DNA of 64,000 nt from Ehretia macrophylla (lineage: Eukaryota > Streptophyta > Magnoliopsida > Boraginales > Ehretiaceae): positions 10,343,001-10,407,000 of the forward strand of contig CM075778.1 of assembly GCA_037974665.1 (NCBI GenBank), written 5' to 3'. Of this stretch, positions 46,597-57,125 are shown in pieces (within the stretch, counting starts at the first letter, position 1; each line of letters opens with the position of its first letter). The position numbers and the translations under genes are program-made. A model generated the notes under the pieces. The model searched no databases and was not told where the DNA came from. It saw only the letters and a list, made by a program, of their open reading frames with translations.

Positions 46597-48166
46597 TTTT
46601 TTTTTTGGCTGCCAAGCAACGAGTGGATTCTGTCCACTTATCTCTTTCACTATTGCGGTGAGATGCCACTACACTGCTCTTACCTGAGAGTTGGAAGACT
46701 GCATTCATCAGGATCTTTACTGGTTTTGACTCGTGAAAATTGATGCAGAAATAGGACTGCACACGTTTTAGGTCAATGCATTGTTTCGTCCCCTCAATTT
46801 AAAAAACTTACATATGCTAACCATTGTGAAATTGTTATGTGTGATTACTTTTTTATTTTGGGTTATTGTTATTGTTGCATTTTATTAACTTCTCGACCTT
46901 TGTCATTTTGAAAGCGTGTTTTGCCCAAAAGTTGTGTAGCAATTGCCCATTATTTAAGAAATTGACATACGGTAATTGTCTTGATATCATCACGTGTTAT
47001 TTATTTTTTATTGTGAATTATTGTTTTTATTGCATTTTAATAATTTTTTAATCGTTATTATTTCAAAAATGTGTCCTCCTTAGAAATTATGTAACAAGAA
47101 AAATAAATTAAAACAACACTTTTACTTACAAGTGGTTCTATTTCATTCTCACGCATGAAATTTGTTTTTTTTTTTATTCAAAAAAATTTAAACTGTACAA
47201 TATATATCAAATATTATTCATAAAAATTGATCTCGTTATATTTCGCAAGTCTTTGTTTGATGAATTGCTAAGCATAAGGTTATAGTTACTGATGGAGTAT
47301 TAAGTTGCATTTGGCTTGGCTTTGACTAGAGGAAATAGATAACATGCAGGCCTCGAACTGCGTGCCAACGCTGCCTTTCTCTGTCCCAATATTCTCCTTC
47401 TCTAAGGTTGCTCTGACGTATCAAGAGCTCTCTAGTCTTTTCCCTCCAGTTGTGCCTTTGGCTCCGTGAAAAGAAGAAAAGAAGTCAATATAATTCTACA
47501 CCCAGAAGAAAAAACAGAGAAAATTAAGTTGCAATTAGCTTCTTTTTTTTTTGTCGAAATTGCAATTAGATTGAGACAACTAAATTTTCGACAACCAGAC
47601 TGAATTGCCTACAAAATATTAAGAATTACGTTGTTTGTACACTTTCTACAGAAAGATTTCGATGCTCCAATTAAGTCAGGTTGTGAATGGGCCTCTACTA
47701 GGAGGCTCTATAATAAGTAACTCAGTGAGCTTTTTTTCTTTTTCTTTTTTTATCGTTGGTATAGATACAATTACAAAAAAAATATAAGTGGTTCAACCTA
47801 TTTTAGATGTTAAAGCATTTAATTGTACACAGCAAAGCCAATACAATGAATGCTAAAGGGGGGTTGAAAACACCAGTCATGGGAGAAGGAACCTATTCTA
47901 ATTGCGGAAGTAACTCAGACTGCCACATGGGTGGCTTGTGGAGACAGAAGTCGGGAGTGACAAGACAAGGAAGATAGGCAAAGCTACAAATTGTGAACAA
48001 TAGAGACGTTCCAGTCACAATTCAATAAATCCCGCATATCATCCAAAACCAGTTGTGTGTTAGTTTCCAAACTTCAAGTACAAGAAGTTTGCTTATACAC
48101 CACAACCCAAAGAAACAAACAGTACTGAGAATTGGGCTATGTAACATCTATTAATAACCCAAAACA
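46597..48166. other. Intergenic DNA with two unexplained protein-like patches
   Basis: Minus-strand frames at 46762-46568 and 47465-47343 look less AT-biased than their surroundings, but I recognise no domain and no complete gene. The rest is AT-rich. Confidence 0.4.
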
Positions 48167-48174
48167 ACCACTGC

Positions 48175-48815
48175 TAGCGACGGACTTACATAGGCACTAG
48201 TGGGTGCACATGCAACCCCCGGTTTACCCTTCACTTATGAGGGGTATATTTGTAATTTAATATATCATATTTAAAAAAAAAATTGATTGTTGCTTGCAAT
48301 TCCAATGAGATTCGATATTCAGTAGTAATTTTTTCTTTCGTATTAGTATTTTGGCTGTAATCACTGTTCATGCTCTGTAGATTAATTGATTTTCTTGGAT
48401 TCATATCTGTTTCTTTAGAATCTAATAAACTAAGTTGGATCTTTAAATGATAACAACTAAGTAGGATTTATTTATGGACCCATCTCACGTTCTTGTTATG
48501 TAGATCCTTGGATGAATGATTGCTTGGTAACTTATATAGAAAGAAATGTATTTAATAGAATTGATAATAAGTTGATTATTCAACGATTTTAAAATATAAA
48601 ATCACGCCAAGAATAATTATTAGAGTCATTTTTTCTATTTAAAAAGACTTCATGTATGTTTTAGACTATTAGTAGTTATATGTTTATAATTGCTATAATG
48701 TTGCTTAAATAATTTATGTGCACTACAGACATTTTTTTGACCCCCAATTATTAATCATTGACCTGGGTGTGCACTATAGGCATCCTCTAACCCCGGGTGC
48801 TTGGGTTCGCCACTG
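48175..48815. mobile_element. hAT-type non-autonomous element, 641 bp
   Basis: Ends TAGCGACGGACTT and, reverse-complemented, CAGTGGCGAACCC (9 of 13 alike). A second pair of blocks (GTGGGTGCA..CCCCCGG and CCCCGGGTGC) sits just inside. The perfect 8-bp duplication ACCACTGC flanks it (48167-48174, 48816-48823). AT-rich non-coding centre. Confidence 0.85.
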
Positions 48816-48823
48816 ACCACTGC

Positions 48824-49174
48824 CCAACAAATTCACAAAAGGTTATAAGAAAATGGGCCACACATCTGGCCTAAAAGCCAACACCACAATCCTTCGCCTC
48901 TAATAAGCTGTAACAATCCTCTGCAGTTGATGACTCAGGGAAAAGAACAACCCAAAGAGCTCAGTCACCAAACCCTGCGCCAAAGAGAGGAACTCAAACC
49001 ACCATTGAGAAGCCAAAAGCAAACACCAAATCTCGGTGGGGGAAACCCAAAACCCAAGATCTGAGATTATTAGCAACCAAAGATCCAAACCAAAAAGAAC
49101 CAAAGAACAAAAAAAAAGAAAAACCCTGCCAAAAAAGGAAGAAATGCGAGGGAGGATGTAGCAAAGCCACCTAC
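48824..49174. other. Repeat-like DNA left of the solo LTR
   Basis: Contains CCAAATCTCGGTGGGGGAAA and CCCAAAACCCAAGATCTGAG. Related sequence lies on the other side of the LTR (52200-52255). No gene. Confidence 0.45.
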
Positions 49175-52124
49175 TGTGAGACCCTGTATCGAGCCCATGT
49201 GCATTTTATAGCATTTCATATATTTTGCATTATTTAATATGCATTTATGTTAATTAATGTGCATTTACATCATTTTACGAGCACATGCCTCGTTTAAGTG
49301 CATTTAAATTCAATTACGTGTCTCAAGGTAATTTAGGTAATGTAGATAATAATTAAATTATTTTACACATTTTAAATTGATTTATGTGTATTTATCTCGA
49401 TTTACGTACATTTTATCGTTTAACATGCATGAGAGTAAATTATATCGTGTAGCTAGTAATTAGAACCAATTAAGTTCAATCACTAATTAGAGTAACTAAA
49501 CTAAAACCAAGATAGTTAGAATTAACACTAGAATGACAAACTAGTAATACATAGGTTAGTTGAGGGGCAAGGTGGTCTTTTGGCCTTTAGATATTTCCCT
49601 ACCAACTAAAACACACAACACACCGCACACACACACAAAAGCACTGCATCACACACACACACACATACACATCTACACGATCAGAAGGAGAAAGAGAAAA
49701 AAAAAAGAGAGAAAAGAAGAGAGGAAGAAGAAGGGAAAGAAGAAGGAAGGGTCTTAGGCCATTTTTCTTGCATTCTTTAGCATCTTCAAGCTATATACTT
49801 GTTTCTTTTGCTTCTCAACCTCAAGATCTAAGGTGAGGGATTTTTCATAAATGGTTTTAAAGGATTCATTCAAGTTTATTAATGCTCATTTGGTGTTAAT
49901 ATTGCTATAGCTTGCATACAAGAGCTTGGATGATGAAAAGGTTGAGTATTTTGTGTTGTAGATCTAGGGCTTGTCTAATTTGTATTGGATGATCTTGAGG
50001 ATTTGTTGATGAGCTAGGTATTGTTTTTGTATATGTTAGAATGTATGTAAAATGTATGCAAAGGTTGAGAGCATGAATTTAGCATTTTAGGACTTAGATG
50101 GTGATTTTGTTATTATGAGCCATTGTTGATTCTTGGAGTTTTTGATGTGGATTGTAGATGGAAGGGTGTTGTGGGATGTCTTTGGTTGATGTTTGAACCA
50201 TTATTTGATACCTAATGATCCACATTATGTATGCTTGATGGCTTGTTAGAAGTGGGTGGAGTGGTAGCAAGTTAAGGTGTAAAATGTGTGAATTTACAGG
50301 TGTTAAATGCCGAGGTCGGTTGACTAAACTCGCCCGACTACTCGACCGAAATTTGACCAAATTCTCTGTAAAAGCCGGTCGACTAAGCCGGGCGAGTTAC
50401 TCGCCCGACTTACTCGTCCGACTTTCCTGACAACTTCGCGCAACAATTTCTGAAGACCATAACTCACTCAATTTAACTCCGAATTGGGATATGTTTAATT
50501 CTAGAGTTATCTAAATTCGATAAAATTCGATTATATACCAAAATCAGATTAATTGAAGTTTGGGAATGTAGGTAAATTAATTGATTAAGACATGCTAATG
50601 AAGAAGCATTGCAATGGCTCCATAGTTTTACTTGAGTTTTCATTTTCTCGTCGTTTTTACGTAGTCTATTGATGTCTTTTCACTACCTCATGATACTTGG
50701 AAATACTTGAAGCACCCTAAATTTTATATATGCATGCTCAATATATGCTTGCTTGATATGCCATATCTTTGATATTGCTACTGTGACGGAGGTAATCTAC
50801 CTTGTTGCTATCCTGTCCCTCTCTCGCTTGGTGTCTTTCCTTGGAAAGCTAGGTTGTTATACTTACATCTATGTCAAGGTTCTAGCATTTCTTATCGGGT
50901 ATGGTAAAAGTTCTGATTCTCCCCTGCGGCATTGGACCGTTAGGTATAGGTCTCGGCTACCATGACTTTCCATAGTTCATGCAATCTAATAAAACCCATG
51001 GTAGAAGTTCCGATTCTCCCCTGCGGCATTGGACCGTCAGGTATAGGTCTTGACTACCATGGTAAATTCGTGGTGTATATCCGGAGTACCCTCTTCATGG
51101 GTTGCCTTTGGAGTACCCACTTGATTGGCAGGTTTTTGGGTTGCCTGCGGAGTACCTTCTCATGGTTGCCTCCGTTGTCCCCTGTTGATTGGCGTGCTTT
51201 TGGGTTGCCTGCGGAGTACCTTCTCATGGGTTTCCTCCGTAGTGCCCTGTTGATTGTTGTGCTTTTGGGTTGCCTGCGGAGTACCCGTCTCATGGGTTGC
51301 CTCCGTAGTGCCCTCTTGGTTGAAGTATCCTCTCTTAATTGGTGTGATGAAGATGATTTGATAAAAAAGCTCAAGACTGGCCATTTCCAACAAGTTCGAG
51401 ATATGATATCCTTTTATCATGAGAATCCTACTCTTATTGGATCCCTTGAGGTTCTCGTAGAGTAAAGATGCCTGATTAGTACGTGGTTTAATTCGTCCTT
51501 GTATATCTTGCTTTCTCGCTTGTATAATCTGTGTGCATGAAATGTTTCATCAAATTGTTTACGAAACGATAAAAACCTTTGTGAAAACCTTTCATATTCC
51601 ATCCTCACTGAGCTATATGCGAGAATCTAGCTCACCCCTCTTTCTAATAATTTAAGGTGAGAATTAGTCGAGCAAGCTCCCATGTGGTTGCAAGCTATAT
51701 TGATGTGTTGTGATGGATTTCTATCCTAGTTTATCTATGTGTTTACCTATGAAGATGAACTTCTTGTTGAAAAGAGATGATTTTGTAAATTGTTTAACTG
51801 ATTATGCTATAATATTCTTTTGGTTTATTAGACATTTAGTTAAGTTAGGTTATTAATCTTATGAGACCTAAGTTTGAGATGATGGAATGTATGAATTCAA
51901 GTCTTGTAATTATGTAACAGGGTGATGTAATCCTTTAAGGCCGATGTTTTGGGAGAATTTTAGAAGTCTTTTCAAACTTCTTATGATATTTATAATGGAT
52001 GTACAAGTTATTAAATTAATAACTACAGGCTTCAAAGCTATCAAGTTGTTGATCTCAGGAATAAGTGTTACGAACGTTATGTTTTGGCCTTAGCCTAGTG
52101 ATGGGTCGGGGTCAGGGCGTGACA
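49175..52124 (+). mobile_element. Solo LTR of a Ty3/gypsy-type retrotransposon fossil
   Basis: Begins TGTGAGACCCTGTATCGAGC and ends GGGTCAGGGCGTGACA. Flanks CCTAC (49170) and CATAC (52125) fit a 5-bp duplication with one change. It is 2950 bp with no protein domain and no second copy adjoining, so it is a solo LTR. Internal features: CA and GA-rich tracts (49610-49750), repeated CGCCCGACT / GTCGACTA motifs (50320-50430), and two copies of a block containing CTCCCCTGCGGCATTGGACC (50918 and 51016). A GGTTGCCTGCGGAGTACC minisatellite follows (51090-51315). Related to the LTR at 1-2906. Confidence 0.75.
51090..51315. repeat. Minisatellite within the solo LTR, about 80-bp unit
   Basis: Units hold GGGTTGCCTGCGGAGTACC, CTCATGG.TT.CCTCCGT and CCCTGTTGATTG; three near-complete copies and one partial. 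Confidence 0.85.
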
Positions 52125-53747
52125 CATACGACGGGCGAACCCATGCAAATTGAGACCACACCACCACAAGCTATCAAATGTTGCCACAAAAAAATGCACA
52201 AAGCATATCCAAATCTGGGTTAGGGAAAACCCAAACTCAAGAGCTGGGATTTGAGGCATAAAAAATTAAAAGGAAACAAAAAGAAACCATGAGGGAATAG
52301 CATCAAACCCCCAGAATTGTACAAGGGACACAAAATAACCAGAAAAATAAAAATAAACTAAAGCTGAGAAAAGAGAACTAAAAAAAAAGTGAAGGAGATA
52401 AGACGAGAGAAGAAAGAAGAGAGAGAGGGAAAGAAATGAGGGGGGAGAAGCTATCGGCCGAAGGCCGGAGCTTGAATAACACTCAACGAGATGAGGGAAA
52501 GGATGGTAGCAAACCCTAAGACGAGGGTTGCTGCAGAGAGAAGATAAAGCAATACGGTGGATAATTTGCACTCAATGAGTTTGAAGATAATACATAATAT
52601 AATAAATTTATCTCTAACAACTTAAACTTTTAGATGAGGTGGTAATTTAATATGGTATTTGAGTCTAGGGATCAAAATTTCCTGGGTTCAAAACTCACCG
52701 CTACTCATTTAAAAATATCAAAACTAACTCCGTTTGCACTTGTAAGGATTTGTTAAAGGTAATAAATAATATAATAAACATATCTCTAACAGTTTAAACT
52801 TTTATATGAGATGGTAATTTAACAGTGAGCTTTTATATAAAGAATTTTGTGTGAACTGTGTATCTTTTTCTATAGAGTAATTTAAGCTTTCAGTAACATG
52901 CAATGGGTTATATAAAATTTTGTTTATATGGTGGCATATAATACACCTCATTTAGTAGATAAAGTAATAATCATAGGCGGAACTGTATATTGCAGCTCTA
53001 ATTCACTCCAAAATATTTTATTTGAAATATATTTAATGTTAAGGTATTTTTAATTTAAAAAAAAATTGATTTAATCCTTATTAAAAAATTATTAATATAT
53101 AAGTATTAAATTATATATTTTAACTCACATACAATGAAAGTTACCCTCTAAAATGTTCTTGTGCAGTAATATTCCGACCAAAGCGCGTGATGTTGAAAGA
53201 AAGTCCACGATGAGAGCCTTCCCTATCCAATTTCGATTTTAGTTCTATCCATTGATTTGGTATCGGGTGAAGGAGTCAATGAGCATAAAACTTTTCTGCA
53301 GAAGAATATGTACGAAAAGAGGGATGCAGCAAAGAAAATTTAGAGATAGATTCGGGGCCTGAGTCATGACGTAGAAGATCCCTTTATTAAACGAAACAAA
53401 ACAAAATAAAACCTATAAGATTCTTGTATGTTTATGTGGACAGGCAAAGTATTTAGAGGGCAAGTTTTCGAGGCATAGACATTTCCCTTTCAGATCTACA
53501 ATAGGTTGAAACTTTTACAGAGCGTGGAAAAGCTTCGACCCTCGCGCTAGGGGTTCGAATATATATATTTTTATAATATTATAATATTATTATAAAAAAA
53601 ATTAATAATAATAAATTATTTACGAAATTATGATAAAATAATTTCAATAATTGTCAAGTATTAAATGGCACTTGTAAGGTTATGTATCAGTTGGGGGTTT
53701 TATTCTTTGCCTATATCAACCACCAAATTTATTTGAAACATTGGATC
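52125..53747. other. Intergenic DNA right of the solo LTR
   Basis: 52125-52560 is purine-rich, repeat-like (with CGGCCGAAGGCCGGAGC near 52455). 52590-52840 holds two similar blocks (TTTATCTCTAACA.CTTAAACTTTTA near 52607 and ATATCTCTAACAGTTTAAACTT near 52779). No gene supported. Confidence 0.45.
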
Positions 53748-53750
53748 TTA

Positions 53751-54081
53751 GGGCAAGTTCAATGGGGGGTTCTAAAATATAAATCTTTTTATTTTTGGAA
53801 ATTTTTATACTTTTTTAGAGCTCTATACCCTAAAAAGTAGCACTATTTATAGAAAAAGGACGTAGGGTTCACTACTTTTGAGTTAAAAGATGCCAAAATA
53901 GTACTTTGGGCTCCACTGAACATTGTGGAGCCCTGAGCATTATTTTGGCATATTTTAATCCAAAAGTGGTGGATCTCACGATCTTTTTCATGAATAGTAC
54001 TACTTTTTAAAGTATGAGACTCTAAAAAAGTACAAAAATACCAAAAAATAAAAAGGTTTACATTTTATGAGCTATGCACTC
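53751..54081. mobile_element. Tourist-like foldback MITE, 331 bp
   Basis: The two halves are reverse complements over nearly the whole length, turning at about 53917 (GGGCTCCACTGAACATTGTG / GAGCCC). TTA flanks both ends (53748-53750, 54082-54084). Ends GGGCAAGTTCAATGGGG and, reverse-complemented, GAGTGCATAGCTCATAAA (weaker at the tip). No coding capacity. Confidence 0.85.
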
Positions 54082-54084
54082 TTA

Positions 54085-56117
54085 GTTTGCTTGGCTTGTA
54101 TGGGACGCTTTTCAAAATATGAGATTCGACTCTAATATAGAGTGGGATTCGCACATATAATCAGATGAATTCGACTCAAGTTTTAAAAAAAAATTCTGAC
54201 TTGCACTTATAATGCTAGTTGTAATTGGTCAAAGAAGTGACCTATCGACATTCTACATGCAAAGTGTAGGGAATAAGAGCATTTTGACCCTATACAAAAT
54301 ATGAATTGTCTTTTTTTTTTTTGGTCATAAAAATATGAATTGTCATATTGATTGTAAATAGTTACGATCATTTAGATAAATTATTACCATTTTCGAAAGA
54401 CAATTATTAAAATGAAAAATTATTCTTAGAGAGATACAAGTCTTCAATTTCTTTATAAGTATATGTGAGATTGGTCTTAGGGACATTCATTCTATTTTAA
54501 GGTCGCTCTTCAATGTGATATTTAGTCGTTCGGTCATCTAACATACACATAGGTCTCATATTTGTGGGCCCCAAATGTCTCTTTTATCGACCAAATGACT
54601 GAATACTGCACTCAGAATTTTTTTTTACTCTACAATATTCCTATTTAGTGAACAAAAAGTGACCGTCACTTATAAATGTCTCGAGTGTTACCGTAAAAGG
54701 TCGTAGTAATTTCTTTAATTAGGGAAAAAAATTATGACAAAACTTGGTGTAAACAACTTTCAGATCTCAATCTAAAATACGTCTTCCCATTAGTTATGAT
54801 AATTTTAGTATATTCCTTGCCAAAAAAATTTCTCTAAAAAGTATTCGGACTCGTATTAGTATATCAAATCTCAAAAATATAATTTCGTTTGAAATAGATA
54901 TAATTCAGGTCATATAGATACAAGGTTTATTAATACTTGACCTAAGAAAATGAATTTCATGCTAATTCAAAATTGAAATATAAATTAATCTCTTGTTTAA
55001 ATTTGAAGTGCTCCGTCAGTAAATTATTCCTAAATATTATTGTGAAGTGATTCCCAATAAAGTGGCTAGTGCACGATGGTGAATAAAAAAGTGGAGAAAA
55101 CAAAGGGGCAGTTTCCAATGGATGGGGGTAAGCCGCATAATTGTGCAAGTCTTGACGTCCATGTCCATGGCCCATCCTAGAAAACAAAGTACCAATTTCC
55201 GATGCATACGCGTAACCAACATAATTGTGCATGTCTTCACGTCCATGCCCCATCCCCCTCTATTAATACCCATTCTGTCTCTGCAATTCCAACATCTATT
55301 TTTCACCACCTTTATTGGATAAAGCTTGACGTTACTTTAGATGAAGAAATGTGAAATCTAGGTCTCTATCAAAGTTGGTGCTAATAGTGACCTTCTTCAT
55401 ATTTTATTTATTTATTTATTCCTTTGTATCTAAATTTCTTGTAATTTGATATTAGGTGGGGGCAGCCCTAGGACTGCATTCAAAATGATAAACTTTTTTA
55501 AAAAATATATCTTATTTTTATTGAAAAATGTACATGTTAAATTTTGCGTTACGATAATAATTAGCTAGGTAATAGTTATAGTTTATCAAATATTAGAAGA
55601 ACTTTTTGCCTTATCAAACAAAAGAGGATAACAACCACCTTTTCATTGACCTTACGCGTTACTAAATTATTAAAATGTATAATTTAAACATGTAACATCG
55701 ACAAAAGGTATAAGACATTAGTTTTCTTTACCGCATAACGAAATTCAAAAAATTTTAAAATGTCAATATTAGGCCTTAGCACACGAACATTGAGTTTAAC
55801 CTCAGAAATGTGCATTATATGCATAATTTTTTTGGGTAAAGTCCCACTATTGATAATAGTGATTAGTGAGTAGTTTATAAGGTCAATTCGAACAGTTCTT
55901 CTATATTTTTTTTTTCTACATTTAAGGATTTAGAGTTATTTTCCTATTTTTAGGATCCCCTATTTTAGTTTTGTTTCAACAGTTTCATACTTTTAATCAA
56001 TCCCTTCTTTTAAAGAATCACTATTTCAATTTCATTCCAATATCTTTTCTATTTTAGAGATGTTATAAATATTGAAATGAGATAGTGAATGGGTTCAACT
56101 CACCTAAATTTTGGTGA
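54085..56117. other. Intergenic DNA with a duplicated promoter-like block
   Basis: Apart from the tandem block at 55095-55256 and its downstream TATTAATA (55261), I see no gene; the following frames are not coding-like. Confidence 0.45.
55095..55256. repeat. 85-bp tandem duplication, two diverged copies, before a TATA-like box
   Basis: Each copy has GAAAACAAAG, TTTCC(A/G)ATG, CATAATTGTGCA and GACGTCCATG/CACGTCCATG followed by GCCCATCC. The second is followed at once by CCCCTCTATTAATACCCA, a plausible TATA region. On the minus strand it reads as a 28-residue repeat (MGHGREDMHNY..), probably accidental. Confidence 0.75.
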
Positions 56118-57125
56118 GGGCAAATTTCAGTATTAGTCAATGTTTGTTCTCATTGTCAATTTAGTCCCCTTTATTTCGAAACTGGTACAAATGGTCCTCA
56201 AAGTTTATAAATAGTAATACGGTGGGTCCCTTCTGTTAAATGAGTGTTAAAAGCAAGGGAAAAATAGTCTTTTACCTATTTTATTTTATTTTTCTTTTCC
56301 TTTTTCCTTTCATTTCTTTTTTTTTCCTATACTTAACCCAACATACCCCCCTCTCCCTATACCATCGTGACCCCCAACCCTACGGACCCTGGCCCCAGCT
56401 GACCCCTTTCCCCTTACACCACAATGAACCCCACCCCAATGCACCCTACTTCCAGCCAATCCCGTCAACTCCATCCAACCCACCTACTACCCCCACCTTG
56501 ACCCCTCTATCCTACCCCTAACTAGTGACCTCATTGGTGTGTATGCCTCTGTGTGTGTGTGTTTCTAGGGTGTGTATGTGTGCGCATATTTTTGGAGTAT
56601 GTGTGCATGTGTAAATCTAGTTTTGTGTGTGTGCGAATCTAGTGTATATGTGTGTATGAATCTAGAATGAATGAGTATGTGTACAAATCTACTGTATGTG
56701 TATGTGTGTAAAAATCTAGTGTGTACGTGCGTGTGAGTGTAAATCTTGGGGGGTGTATGTATATGTTTTTGATGTGCGTAGGGGTATATGAGTGTTTTTG
56801 GTATGGGTGTCTATGTGTGTTTATGGTGTGGGCGGGTGTGTGTGAAAAAAGGAGAAGAATGAGAGAAAAAAATGAAAAATTTAACTTTAAATCTTTTAAT
56901 GATTAAGAAGGGTAATTTTAGAATTTTGTCTAACTAGTTAGGGGTATACTAGTCTTTTTGCATGAACAATGTAAGTTTTTATCCAATTTTAATGGCCCAT
57001 TTAACAGAAAGGACCAATTTTGCTACCTTCTAGTAACATTGAAGACTACTTGTGTAACTTTTGTAACAATAGCGACTAAATTGAAAGTTGGAGTAAACAT
57101 TGGAGACTGATACTGAAATTTGCCC
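56118..57125. mobile_element. Mutator-type non-autonomous element, 1.0 kb
   Basis: Ends GGGCAAATTTCAGTATTAGT and, reverse-complemented, GGGCAAATTTCAGTATCAGT, with further matching blocks (CAATTTAGTC, CTTTCTGTTAAATG). Flanks TTTTGGTGA (56109-56117) and TTTTGCTAA (57126-57134) agree at 7 of 9 positions, as for an old Mutator-type duplication. The interior has a C-rich tract (56340-56520) and a TG-rich tract with recurring AAATCTAGTGTG-like units (56540-56840). No transposase. Confidence 0.82.

Noticed and set aside
54957-55309. Minus-strand ORFs with a repeated GHGR..HNY unit
   Set aside because: The repetition follows from the 85-bp DNA duplication; the + strand looks like promoter sequence.
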